DNA of 64,000 nt from Lineus longissimus (GCF_910592395.1 NC_088322.1:6319431-6383430), one strand, 5' to 3'. Shown: positions 21,133 to 32,761, counted from the first letter of the stretch. Numbers and translations: made by a program. Notes: a model not told the origin generated them from the letters alone.

Positions 21133-21410
21133 TTGTTTTTGTCTTGTTCGGGAGTAAAGTTAGAGAGTTCATTAGCGTCAGGTAAATAATAAATTTTGTT
21201 TCCTTCAACATAAATACGTGGTGCTAGTTTACTCAGTTTATTAGTATCATATTCCATTTTGTTCCTTTCAATGCTGTTTCGAGTTTATCCTCAACAGATT
21301 GTAATTCTAATTTCGCCAGCTCAGGTAGAGTACTTCTTACTCTTTCTGGTGTGTTAATAAATGAACTTTCAGTAGTTAAATTACTTTCAACACCTAGATT
21401 AGTATTGTAG
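21130..21410 (-). pseudogene. Small protein upstream of coiled-coil gene, copy B (truncated by X)
   Basis: Minus-strand segments contain SNFTPEQDKNK and PELAKLELQS as in copy A, and extend further upstream with NTPERVRSTL and a Thr/Ser-rich part before being cut at the left edge of unit X (21411). Frame changes occur near 21260-21290. Confidence 0.4.
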
Positions 21411-21688
21411 GCTCTATCATAAAATCGACAATAGATATTTGGTATTCTTTTGCCAAAGTAATGATGCACTCGGGCCTACCTGTGCAAACAGCGCCATAAT
21501 GATAGATGCCAGCACATCTACCCTTGAAGCTGTCAACAACAAAGATAATAGGCAGCGACAAAATTATGTCTAAAATGAACACTTGTTCAGAGGATGGTGG
21601 ATTGCTACCCACTAGAGCAGACAAGGCACTATCCTCTAGAATCAGAGCACCTTTTCATCTTCTTCATTTTCATTGTATTTTCAGCAAA

Positions 21689-22578
21689 ATGACCACCAGC
21701 GACCCACTACGAATTCCACCTTTGGAACAGGGCAGAAATGGTGAAATTGTGTCATCATTCAGAGTACTTTCAAGCCAAAGTCAACAGGGGCGTGGGCTGT
21801 AAGTATACGTTTCGATCTTTTAGTTGGCGCCGTTGGCTAACTGCCATCCCAAGAATAGCATTCATCACACTGATACAATGGGCACTGGAAAACCCTAATG
21901 TTGATTTTTCCCAGGCTTTTTTCCAACCCTATTGGGAAGCAGCCAATTATTTGGCAAGCGACACCATGCAAGCCATGTTGTTAACGGGATTTTCACAAGG
22001 AAACATATCGGCACAGCCGCTCAATTCGAACTCTAGGAGAGTTCCCTTGACTAAACAAAATTACGAAAGTATTAGTCTGTTCATCACAAATAAAATGTGC
22101 AGACTGACCGTCTCTTTTCTGTCGGTAAGATTGACCAATCTCCTCGGTTTTGACAACCAGTTTCAACAGACCATTCTGGAATATTTGGAAGATGTCTCCT
22201 TAGTCCGGCCAACAGTAGCCTTAGATCACATAAGGCCTCCTGAGCCAACAGCATTGTGCACGTCAACAAAACTAAATCGGAAATTCAGGCAGTCATTACG
22301 GATACTGAAATATGTCCCAGACAAATACCTTGACGGTAAACGTTGTCCTAGTTGTGGGGATGCTTTTCCTCCGAACATAACGATCTTAAATAGATATCGT
22401 CTTCTACAATTCACTAAGAGTTGTTTTACCCCAACTCATTACCTCTGTCTAGAAGCCTCCGTTAAAATGGGTATGGCACCTGCCTGGTATGCGGAACGTT
22501 GCTCCTGAATGAACAGACGGACCCAAAAACACATATTATTGAAACCGCTGGGGAAAGTATGGAGGTGTCAACTCCGGC
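21689..22578 (+). pseudogene. X paralogue 1: helical domain plus RING-like zinc site, copy B
   Basis: The better preserved copy: one frame from 21738 to 22508 (256 codons) spans both helical parts, CPSCGDAFPPN and CFTPTHYLCLE. The distal CLVCGTLL lies in a neighbouring frame that ends at TAA near 22578, as in copy A, so the break or splice between them is shared. The ATG at 21689 follows a TTTTCAG site; the frame from it reaches a GTAAGT (near 21800) just before its stop. Zinc site order is C-x2-C, C-x4-H-x2-C, C-x2-C. Family not recognised. Confidence 0.5.
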
Positions 22579-22699
22579 TAAGATCTAAACGTTTGCCTCC
22601 CCCGTTATACCTCGACTCGGGCTTGAAGGTCATTAGCAGCAACAAGGTACGGTTCTCTAAAATTATTTACCATGTCTCCCTATTCTTTTACTTGTAGAC

Positions 22700-23590
22700 A
22701 TGAAGCGACGGCAGGATAGGAAAGATAGGGTATACATTCTGGCACACAGCAGTCTGAACCTCCGCCAAAACTCATGCCAAAAATGCCAGACATGGATGGA
22801 GGTTATTGTGTCCATAAATAATTGGAAGCGGGTGGATACCTGGGCACCTCTCGCCATCACTCACCTTATCCTTTATTTCCTGGACCACCCGCATGTCAAC
22901 CGTACCCTATATTCCCTAGGTGACCTTTGGTTGCCGGCCCTCACCCTGCAAGGTAGTTTACTACAGTGCCAACGGTTGGCGCTCCATCTACAAGGGGAAC
23001 TTCAGGCGTTTACGGAACCTTACACCTTTTGGCGTACCCTTTTAAAGCCCCGCCACAAAAACTTTGTCGAAAACAAGCTTACCCTCAAGAACGCTGCGCG
23101 CTTCCTGATTAAGTTGCAACAGATCTTTCCTCCGGGTGCGGTTGTTGTACACTATGTGCAAGCATTCATACTGAAGCAAGGGTGTGTCACAGAATCAACC
23201 ATTAATAATTTTATGGCTACTGTGTGGCATAGATCACCTTCAACCACCACACGGCGCGACAACTAGCCCTAATAATTCGGAATGGACTTCGAACTTTGGA
23301 GCACTGGTATAAAGCATAAAAAATGTGGAATTTGCTATTCTCAATTCGGGTGGGGAATTGCAGTGACTGGCCCGAATTTTGATGTGATGTTTGCTCCTTG
23401 TTGCAACACCCCCTACCACCTGCACTGCGTCGGTCGATACACTGATGATTACCATTATCTGTTTCGAAAGTTGACGAAGAGAAATATATGTAAAGATTTG
23501 GAAAACAAAAACCATGATTTGATTTATGTTTTGACTTTGATAAGAATGATCGTAGCTCCTACTTATGCAAATATCATTATATCAGAATAG
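22700..23590 (+). pseudogene. X paralogue 2: helical domain plus zinc site, copy B
   Basis: Frames 22700-23266 (188 codons) and 23282-23590 (102 codons). Sequence features as in copy A, with mostly conservative differences. Three in-frame stops separate the two frames. The zinc part has KCGICYSQF and CCNTPYHLHC. A 52-bp intron-like segment precedes the ATG. Confidence 0.5.
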
Positions 23591-26150
23591 TCTTAAAACT
23601 TAAGACGATAAAAGAAAAAAAAACTTCAAAGAAGCTTTCTTTTACCGTCTTAACTCTCTCAACAGCGGCCATTACTCCAGAAAAACGTTTTCGTATCGAG
23701 TGTGTAATAAACACAGTGCATGCGCTTAAACCATAACATGAATTGCTATTAAAACACTATCATGTTAACAAGTACCCTGAGCGATTGATGAAAAACATAT
23801 TTTAAAGCCAAATGAATAGACGAAAATTGGTTAAAATCTCAAGTGAAGGTAATGGAAAATGCATTAGAGAAGCCAAATTCAATGCCTTACATTTGCTTGT
23901 CATAGCCAAGGCAAGTCTTCAGATGACTAGGGCCTACTTCCCCCACTTTACTGCTGGCTTTATCTAAAGAGGGTCATTATTCATCAGTAACTTACATTCG
24001 GAGGAGTAAAAAGAAGGTATCATGTGTGGAGAAGGAGAAGGCTTTCTGATGAGGACATTTCCGGCTGCGTCATTAGAAGCCGCTTTTTCATCAGTGCACC
24101 CATTGGGTCATTAAAATCGCAAGGTGGTGAGATCACCAAAGACGACAACACACGGATTTGACCATAACAATCAACATAACTCACAAGCTCGCACCAAGGT
24201 GGAAGCTCTATGAAATGTACAACACTACGCGTGATCGAATTCTACCACCTGCCTGTACCCGAGTTCCTTTGTTGATGTGCCCTGATGTCCAGGGCATCCG
24301 TAGTAATGATTCCATACCAAGCGCTGTACTTTTCATAGAGATGCCACCTGAGGGCGAGCTTGAGGGTAATGTTGATTCTACCAAAGGGATATTGTGTGTC
24401 AGCGGAGTCAATGGAAGAGAACCCGTTTGGAGAAGGAGGCGACTTTCTGTTCCGAGCCTTCCAGCTGTGTAGGAACTTCATGCACAGGTAATGCAATAGC
24501 CATCACCATCATTATGGCGGGTTTATTGCGATATGAAAATATGCTCTCTGTTCTCCTAATTACCAATTTAAAGTAACATTGCCGTACTTTGCTTGCCTCG
24601 TATGGTACTGTGTCCGCGTTATCCTTCTTTGCCGAACCGATCACCATGAAAGACTAGGACTCGATGGTGAACGATCCCGGATGGAGTGAGTTGCGTTCGT
24701 CGCTGTCCTCCTATAGCATCATGGACCACCGGCTGTCGTCTCTTACCACCATGGACACCTCGGCAGTCGTCTTGTAGCATGGATCAAGGAGAGCTATGTG
24801 GCCAAAGCTAAAATGATAAAAATCGAAAAAGGTTTCAAAATATGAGAAGACCAATCTTTATTCTCAACATTATCGTTATCAGTGACCAAGGCCCCTGCCA
24901 AAACTAACTCCTCCTGCAACAGAACAGAGATTTTATTCATATGACGGGAGGGTCAGGGTGGATGCGATGGCTAAATTGCTTCCATCCTTCTTAACCATTC
25001 CAAACTTGCAACACACCAAGTCGGCAGCATAGACCCCTATACACAAAGTTTGTTTTGGCTTTCTACGTCACCTGGTCTTTTGATCGGCCCATTGTTCAGG
25101 CCTATTTGCAGAACAACTTGTGCGTTTGCTGACAAAAAAAACCCCTTAGAATGGCATGTGTGAAGTTGTCTATATTCGGTCTGAAGAAAAAGTCACAACC
25201 AGAAAGACAAGTCGGTGGCATTTTTGGTTCGGGGACAAGCTACTTTCATTTCACGGCAAGGGTTACGGAGGATGCAACAGCCAACTGTCGTCCCATTCAA
25301 GTCGGGAGCAACTTCTGTCTGAGGACAAAGTCACAACCAGAAAGACAAGTCGGCAGCACAATCGGTTTGAGGGCAAAGTCACTCTTATCATTCATGTCAG
25401 AGTAGGGAAGGTCATGATTGATGCAACAGCCAATAGTTTCGACCATACCCTTGTTTACCCATGAAGACTCGTCTTCAGGTAGGATGTAATAACATGTATA
25501 TTGCATGGCATGGTTGAATTTCAATTCCTACATGGACTCAAGGCCTATAAAAGTATCCAGGCCTCGCAAGATAAATTGAGTTAAGTTAGATTGAATGTTT
25601 ACCTTGAGACAAGAATTTGTTATCAACAAGGATATGGCCGAAATTGGAAGATTGCCAGAAACCAAGTTGGCCCCATCTTCAGTCTGAAAACAAATTCACA
25701 ACCAGACGAATGATGAGCCTCACGGCCTCGTACGAGGGTTCGACTTCCTCCCAAGGTAGATACAGAGCTAAAACATGCCAGTGCGAAGTGCGTCAATTAC
25801 CTTGTGGCCCCGCGAGGCAGTGAGACTGACATTTTGTTTCCGTGCCACCTTTTGCACAAAATCGCCAAAGTTCTAGAGGAGTGCAGCATGTTGCAAATAC
25901 GTTCGGTACACAAACTATCATTGAGTTCGACCATTGAGGGGAGGGAAAATACTGACGAAGTTCTGGACAACAGGTGTAGTCCAAGAAAACAAAATGGCCT
26001 CCATCTTCACGGCGGGAAGTATAATAGTTTGGAGGACATTTTGCCATAAATTGGTCAGGGGAAATCAAGATTGATACTCAAGGAGCAATGCAAACGGCTT
26101 TCCACTGAAAAACAACTAGCCCCTGAAATTCCCAAGGTTTCCCTCTGAAA
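23591..26150. other. X tail without clear genes, copy B
   Basis: Same content as the copy A tail: the repeat shared with 41034-41162 (about 23600-23740), a MITE (24164-24375), degenerate GACAAAGTCACAACCAGAAA repeats (about 25180-25710). No gene I can support. Confidence 0.5.
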
Positions 26151-26154
26151 TTTA

Positions 26155-26196
26155 TGACGTCACCCTGGCTAATCTTGCGGGAGTATATAATGGCTG
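26155..26196 (+). promoter_or_regulatory. X-edge promoter placed upstream of polymerase copy C
   Basis: TGACGTCA at 26155-26162 and GTATATAA at 26183-26190 directly precede the polymerase sequence of copy C, which begins about 7 bp after the TATA box. The junction is not seen in copy A. Confidence 0.55.
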
Positions 26197-28760
26197 TAAC
26201 TCTGATTATCAATATCTTTACAATAATCAGTATTTAAGTCAAAGAGGTTCTGATGTTGCAGACGTGTTATGTAATTGGCTTATCAAAATGGAAGAACAAT
26301 TCTCTAATTTATTGAACTGTAACTATCCTTTAATAATGTATGATGAAGAGTGGAATCGATACCACAAAGAAACACACTGTTACTACTGCAATCAGTTGCT
26401 AGGGTATGATAAAGTCAAGGATCATGATCACTACAGTGGTAGATATCGAGGTGCTGCTCACAACTCATGCAATCTGAATGAAAGGAAAGCCATGTTCGTT
26501 CCAGTGTTTTTTCACAATCTAAGTAATTATGATTCTCACCTATTCATTAAAGATTTAATGACTAAACTACCCCAACATAAGAAACTTAAATTACTTGCCA
26601 AAACAGCAGAACAATACATTTCATTTCAGTTCGGGTGTTTTGGGTTCTTAGACTCATACAGATTCCTAAAGTTCAGTTTAGATTAAATAACAAAATCAAT
26701 GGTAGACGATAACTTCAAAATTGCAAGACAGATGTTTCCTGATACTACAGACTTCAAACTATTGAGAAAGAATGGATCAGTTCCTTATTCCTTTTACACG
26801 TCACATGAAAGCTACAATGTAACCTTCCTAGATAAGTAAATGTTCTATGATGAATTAAAGAATGAAATGGCACCTGATTCAGCCTATGATGAAGCTAAAG
26901 CCATGTGGGATAATTTTAACCTAAGAAATCATGGAGAGTTCATTGACCTTTACCTAAAAGCTGATGTGTTACTTTTAGCTGATTTATTTGAAAAGTTCAG
27001 GGAAGTAAATTTAAACTACTTTCAGATAGATCCATGTCACTGTTTAATACACGGCTCCAGGTCTTACATGGCAAGCTGGTTTGAAAAACACTGGAATAAA
27101 CCTAGAACTTCTTACAGATAGCAACATTTTACTTACTTTTGAAAAGGCAACAAGAGGTGGAATTTCGGGTGTGATGGGGACAAGACATTTTAAGGCCGAT
27201 GATAACCACAGACTACTGTACATTGATGCTAATAACCTTTACGGTTGGGCTATGATGGAACATCAACCTTATGGTAGTTTTAATATGACAGATATTGGTT
27301 CAACAGATGAGGATAACCTCCATCTAAGATGGATTATGTCGATACCTAAGGAGAGTGATGTAGGTTATTTCTCTGAGGTAGACTTGGGTTATCCTTGTAA
27401 CATAAAGTTCAAGTCAAGGAACTTTCCATTCTGTCCCGAGTCTCTCTTTATTAGGAACTTTCCATTCTGTCCCGAGTCTCTCTTTATTTGGAACTTTCCA
27501 TTCTGTCCCGAGTCTCTCTTTATTAGGAACTTTCCATTCTGTCCCGAGTCTCTCTTTATTAGGAACTTTCCATTCTGTCCTGAGTCTCTCTTTATTAGGA
27601 ACTTTCCATTCTGTCCCGAGTCTCTCTTTATTAGGAACTTTCCATTCTGTCCCGAGTCTCTCTTTATTAGGAACTTTCCATTCTGTCCCGAATCTCTCTT
27701 TATTAGGAACTTTCCATTCTGTCCCGAGTCTCTCTTTATTAGGAACTTTCCATTCTGTCCCGAGTCTCACTTTATTGAAGATGATGAACTCAGCCCTTAC
27801 CAGAAAGAGTTACTGGGTGATGAGAAAAGATCAAATGTAGTGAAACTGATACTGACACAAAAGGATAAGACCAACTACATAGTGCATTACAGGATGCTAC
27901 ATTTTTACCTCAAGCACGGAATGGTAATTAAGAAGGTTCATTCAATGATAAGTTTTGACTTTAACACTAAAAGGAGGATGGATTCTAAGACTGATTTCGA
28001 GAAAGACTATTTCAAGTTAATAAATAATGTTTTTTACGGTAAGACCTGTGAGAACACAAGGGACAGGATGGAAATTGAATTGGTAACAGAATGTGAAGAG
28101 CCAGGAGTTAATGGCCAATCCCAGGTTTTCCTCAGTATGCATATTTGACGAACATAATGCTGCTATTAGCATGAGGAAAACGTCTACTATGAGGTGCTAC
28201 AGCCATATTCTGGTGAGAAGAACCTGGAACTACTGTATCTTGATACAGATTCCTTTGTACTGAAAATTAATACTGTTGATTTAATTGAAGACCTCAAAGG
28301 GTTAAAGGACCACTTTGACTTCAGTAATTTACCCAAAAGATCATCCTCTCTATGACACTAACAAGAAGAAGGTGCCAGGTGATTTTAAGGATGAGCTAGG
28401 AGGAGAAGAGATGACTGAATTTATTGCACTTAGAAGTAAGATGTATGCTTACAGGACCAAGACTATGACTTCGTCAAGCGAAGCTCGCAGACTCGACCAA
28501 AGAAACAGAATCTCATTCTTATTCAGATACTAAGAAATTAAAGGGTATTGGAAAGAATGCAGTGAAGAGAGATATTGCATTCAATGATTATGTTGACTGT
28601 CTAGAGAATAGTAAGTCATTTAATCATAAGATGAGACACTTGATATCAGACAAACACCAGATTTATCTAGAAGAGGTAAATAAGAAAAGTCTTAGTCCTT
28701 TTGATGACAAGAGATTCATACTAGAGGATGGGATATCTACGTTACCTTTTGGTATGTAGA
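26197..28760 (+). pseudogene. Protein-primed DNA polymerase B, exonuclease to thumb, copy C (broken)
   Basis: The longest polymerase piece. In order: an HNH-like cluster (CYYCNQLLG, then DHDHYSGRYRGAAHN) and FFHNLSNYDSH of the exonuclease region; GEFIDLYLKADVLLLADLF; palm motif A YIDANNLYGWAM (about 27219-27254); a 36-bp array (27414-27773); SPYQKELLGD and NYIVHYRMLHFYL; motif B KLINNVFYGKT (about 28014-28046); motif C YLDTDSF (about 28236-28256); a C-terminal LRSKMYAY segment. The set and order identify the Polinton/Maverick-adintovirus polymerase family. Breaks: stops at 26684 and 26837, frame changes near 27080-27120, 28090-28150, 28310 and 28480-28560. Terminal-protein-like N-terminus absent from this copy. 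Not functional. Confidence 0.88.
27414..27773 (+). repeat. 36-bp array, ten copies, inside polymerase frame
   Basis: Ten copies of a 36-bp unit encoding RNFPFCPESLFI, with single changes, keep the polymerase frame open between motif A and motif B. Family members have only one such short segment (a Pro-rich P.CPE-like stretch) here. Confidence 0.95.
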
Positions 28761-28803
28761 TTAGAGTTAAGTATTTTAAATACCTTAAATACAGGTAAAT
28801 ACA

Positions 28804-29486
28804 ATGGATTTCATACTACGTGAATGGAATTGTTATGAAGCATCATTTGAGTACTACTTACCAAAAGAAATAAATATAAGATCTGTTACTTTAAAGTCGA
28901 TAATATTTACAACTCTTGGTGGACATTGGATTTTATACCAGGGCATGAGAAATTCTTCAATAAACATTTTAGTTTAAGAGAATTTTGGCAAAACTTAATT
29001 CATATTAATAAAATTAAACATTTTAAAATAAACTGTGATAATAACAATTACATAATAATTGAACTTACAGAGAATAAAGAAATTTCATTTAAAGAAACCT
29101 TTCCTTTAAATAATGATATTATTATTAAATTGTTTGAATTTAAACAATCAAAATTCACAATTAAAGGGAAGTACTACTCAACCAGACCTCTTCCTTTTTA
29201 CACTTCTTATCTTTTATTAAGATCAAATCTAGTTAATACTAGTAATACACTCTTCAGGAATAGACCTTCGGATGTTTTCTGTATCATACCTGTAGAGGAT
29301 GGTGATCAGATTAAGCTTAAAAGGTACGAACTTAACTGTACTAAAGAAGTTAACAAATGTACTAATCATATCAAATTTGAAATAACTACTGAAATGAACA
29401 GAGGAAGAAAAACTGTTCTTGAATTCTTAATAGAGTTAAATGCTTGTATTCATGAAAGTGATGATGAGGTAATAGGTCATAACTGA
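28804..29486 (+). pseudogene. Structural-like protein, copy C (one frame change)
   Basis: A frame starting at ATG 28804 with LPKEINIRSVTLKSI is lost near 28925, where the second frame (28926-29486, 186 codons) opens. The latter has FYTSYLLLRSNLVNT and FCIIPVEDGD, a pattern like the central sheet of capsid-associated proteins encoded beside Polinton-like polymerases (compare GLHCDII in copy A). Strongly AT-rich. Role inferred from resemblance and position immediately downstream of the polymerase. Confidence 0.45.
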
Positions 29487-29494
29487 TGAGGAAA

Positions 29495-29974
29495 TCATTC
29501 CATTAAAGGAATAGAAGTGTTACTTTTTAAGACAGAAGGTTTAACAAAAATACTATTACAAGAACTTTTAGCTTGTTTATTAGAAGTAGTAGTATATTTA
29601 CTGTATGTTTCATTAATAGTAGGTTCCTTAACTACAGGTTTCTTATTAGTTTTCTTAGCTAAAGGGCTGAAGTAAATTAAACTAACCAAAATAACTACAC
29701 CTACACCTACATAGAGGTGGGTTGCACTAGATATTGAACTTCTAGTAGATTTTTCTTCATTACTATTACTAGTAATAGTACTTACCTCTTCTTCAGGTTC
29801 TGGTTTGGGTTCTTTGAATGTTGTCTTTTCTTTTTTATTTCTCTTAAATTCCTGAGACCTTTTCCCCAACTCTCTAGACCATGCTAATTGTTTCTCAGAT
29901 CTAGCCTTCTTAGGTACTACCGGTTTAGTATCATCTGTATTACTTGTAACTTGAGTTATGTTATCACTCTCCAT
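29495..29974 (-). CDS. Membrane-anchored basic protein of the element
   Basis: 159 codons, intact. The N-terminal half is basic with KKARSEKQLAWSRELGKRS and a KPEPEEE linker; one strong membrane segment (VGVGVVILVSLIYF) lies at about residues 92-107, followed by a polar Thr/Ser/Lys tail. Convergent with the plus-strand structural-like gene, 9 bp apart. Its start overlaps the end of the upstream minus-strand frame (29964-29974). Basic plus one membrane span fits a virion core or membrane protein, but no family name can be given. Confidence 0.5.
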   Translation of the reverse strand: MESDNITQVTSNTDDTKPVVPKKARSEKQLAWSRELGKRSQEFKRNKKEKTTFKEPKPEPEEEVSTITSNSNEEKSTRSSISSATHLYVGVGVVILVSLIYFSPLAKKTNKKPVVKEPTINETYSKYTTTSNKQAKSSCNSIFVKPSVLKSNTSIPLME

Positions 29975-30640
29975 TTAAGTTACTGGAATTAATTAGGTCA
30001 CTATTAGAGTCACTATTTGTCTCAATGTCATCATCCATCTTTGGACTTTCCTGTCCTAATGATTCCCCATGACAGTGACCTGGTGTAATGAGGGTAGTTG
30101 AGGCAAGGGCAGTTGGTGCCCCCATCCTCAGACTTACCCATCCTAACCATTTGTCCAACTCATTCGTTACTAAGTAATCGTTTCTAAGGTCATGGTAAAC
30201 TTCTTCCTCATCATCAACAGGTAAGAATAACTTTGTTAATTTAGTGTAAGCCCTAAGTACTGTCTTACCTAAAGAATCGTTAAGCCTAGCAGCAATCTTT
30301 GTCTGGTAGAGTCTATGATATTTATTGACTTCCTTCTCTGGCATAACATCTAAGTTATTTAATGTTAGTTGTTGGTTAAGGAAATCCTTACTTTCGCTGT
30401 TGTAACTAAAACCTCTAGGTCTTGTTTGGCTTTAAGGCCACTATCAGTCAAGTAGTTGGAATTTAGTTGAGGGCTAGTCCGACTTTGTCCTGAGAGCGTA
30501 GTTCGAGTTGAGGCTAGTTGAGGGCTAGTTGAACCTAGTTGAGAGTTAGTTGAACCTAGTTGGCAACTAGAATTAACTAGACCTTGACTAGAATTAACTA
30601 AAACTTGACTAGAATTAACTAGGCCAGCTGGTCCAGTCTT
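29964..30640 (-). pseudogene. Conserved protein of the element, frame change near N-terminus
   Basis: The intact part (29964-30344, 126 codons) has YHRLYQTKIAARLND, GKTVLRAYTKL and TNELDKWLGWVSLRMGAP, compact and conserved-looking, and an acidic Asp/Asn/Ser tail. Upstream, to about 30640, another minus frame carries Ser/Asn/Gln-rich repeats of LVNSSQG and LGSTNSQ type, joined through a frame change near 30380-30400. Function unknown. Confidence 0.45.
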
Positions 30641-30859
30641 TCACGAATCCGCACAATTTCCGCCATGAAGTAATCAGAGCAGTCGTTGGCTACGTCCTAA
30701 GGATTGGTATGATCTGATAACGGGGTAGAAGTTTGCAGAGTAACTCATTCACAAACAGATCAACAACACATCAAATACAATTTCATATTAGTTGTACCAA
30801 TTCAATCATGATTTATTGATCAAATTATGACATAGTGTTTTATTCATACAAAATCTATT
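30640..30859. other. Right edge of virus-like block
   Basis: Coding character ends near 30640. No terminal inverted repeat typical of Polintons was recognised here or left of copy A. Confidence 0.4.
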
Positions 30860-31575
30860 ATATCGGGTGGATAAAAAAAACGTGCCGAACTTCGAGCGTT
30901 AATAACTTGAAGATAACCAGGTAATGGCAATGAGATTTGGTGAATAATAGGTCCGGATTGTTTTTCACAGTATTCAAAATTTTGATTAAGATAGGCTCGA
31001 TGTTTTTAGATATGACAAAATTAAGATGAAGGGTCAAAATATGCAATGTCCAAATATCACAACAATACTTCCAAGACCAAATGTAATCCCACAATTTAGA
31101 GTACTGTCTCTCAAAAGGCACAGAGTCAATCCTAATGAATAATCATGTATTTCTATTAAACATGTATGCAAATTTATACACTATTTGATGACCATCCTGC
31201 CCTAAGCCTTTTCTACCATACTTCAACATGAAAATATTGTTCCAGGCTTTGATCTTCGTCCGTCTCGAAAAAGTAATCAGATATCAAAATAGTAATCAGA
31301 TCGCAAAATAATCATATCAGTGCTCCATGAGACTTTAAATCGACAGGTAGAGTATAACCTTGGACATCTTCAGGCATCGTCTCATTGGCCATTTTGGACA
31401 AGTTTCCCTCAATTGGCTATCAAATAAAGATTAACTAGCATTTTTGCACCAAATTTTCAGAATAAGCACAAAACTATCAGATCTATATATGGACTGAATT
31501 CCACTAGATTTCAAGAAATGAATCAGAAGTTATTAACCCCTGAAGTTTGGCGCGTTTTTTTCATCCACCAGATAT
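30860..31575. mobile_element. 716-bp inverted-repeat element
   Basis: Ends ATATCGGGTGGATAAAAAAA and its imperfect complement at 31528-31575 share arms of about 48 bp (including GTTAATAACTT / AAGTTATTAAC). The inside has no usable frame. Non-autonomous; superfamily unknown. Confidence 0.85.
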
Positions 31576-32627
31576 GATTTACATGTTTTATTTTTCCAAG
31601 ATGCTGGGAGGGAAATATGTGACCAGCCCCAGTACAAAAGTACTTATAGGTACTTTACGTACACCAAAGACAGATACTGAATAATTGACATGAGCTGATC
31701 AGGCTCAAAATAACCTTTAAGATGATATACATGACACTTCTTGTCAGTCGCTTTAGAATTTATTCTTACATTTATTCTTAACATTAGCAACATTACCTAG
31801 TCTGATGCATTTTTTGTCACAACTATTAAAGATTCCCTTCTGCTTTCTTCACTATACATTTCAATCATACACCGAGACTGATTTCCCCTTTCTAAATGCA
31901 AAGTTCAGTGTGGAAAGTTCAACCAGCAAAGTCCTTATGAAACTGTTCCGTGGTTGGCAAAGACTTGTAAAACATGGACCCTTCCTGTAATTGACTCTTT
32001 CTGTAATTGAACAAAGTCTACTTGAAGAACATGCCTGTTACCAGGTACTGCACACCATTGGAACACGAAGCACTGTTCATTGGAAGAAGGTGGCTTGTTC
32101 AAAGAATCAAAGTCTCCACTTCATTCCTCTCGTGAGTCCGGGTGTGTCAGTCCCGACAGCAGGCCTACTCCACAACTAGCCGATAGCACTATCACACCTG
32201 TAGCATTCCGCGATAATGATGTCACTGCAGCTGCTGCCCTCTATTTCCCCATTGCTGAATTACATGCAGTCGGACAAAAATTAGGTTTAGTAACGGATTT
32301 AGGCTTTCTAACTAGGGCAGTTAGATTCAATCTGGCACATGTCCAAGTGATGGGAATACTACATTATTGTTCTGAATATTTTTCTCTCCGACTCTATGGT
32401 ATCATTCATGCTAAAAACAACGCAGGGTCAACGATAACTGACTTTGAAATATTAGCTCAAATGCGTAGAAATAAGTGTCGATGTCCGACTGTCATGTGAC
32501 TAAAACGTCATCAATATCTTATTCAAATGACCTTGTGATCGATAAAGAGTAACGTCGCGGAATGCTATTATGTCTCATCAACAGATGAGTTGAAAGCACG
32601 CACGGTGCCAGGTCTGCTACTAGGCCC
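31576..32627. other. Non-genic stretch
   Basis: A 139-codon plus-strand frame (32080-32499) is the longest open stretch but shows no domain, splice context or conservation evidence. Otherwise nothing supported. Confidence 0.5.
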
Positions 32628-32757
32628 ATAATGGCTGATATGAATCAAGTCTAGCAAATGCTTTTACTTCAATTTTGTACAGAAAGGTCTAGTGTAAATG
32701 TACATGGAGTTTTAGATAAAAGCATTTGCTAGTCTTTATTCATATCACCCATTGTCA
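32628..32757. repeat. Inverted repeat over the MCRS1 poly(A) site
   Basis: Arms 32628-32671 and 32714-32757 match over about 40 bp (GATATGAAT, CTAGCAAATGCTTTTA). The arm nearest MCRS1 contains the poly(A) signal. Confidence 0.8.
32735..32740 (-). terminator. MCRS1 poly(A) signal
   Basis: AATAAA on the minus strand, 21 bp after the MCRS1 stop codon. A very short 3' UTR would result if this is the signal used. Confidence 0.6.
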
Positions 32758-32761
32758 CTCG

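Larger units (their letters stand above)
21411..26197 (+). mobile_element. Unit X, copy B
   Basis: Second copy of the 4.77-kb unit. The left neighbour is the small minus-strand gene of copy B, the right neighbour is DNA polymerase sequence (copy C) starting with AACTCTGATTATCAATATC. Gene content and order are the same as in copy A. Very high similarity implies a recent duplication or recombination. Confidence 0.7.

Noticed and set aside
27414-27770. 118-codon minus-strand frame across the 36-bp array
   Set aside because: Shadow of the repeat; the plus frame is continuous with polymerase motifs.
32080-32499. 139-codon plus-strand frame
   Set aside because: No domain, splice context or copy to compare with; judged chance.
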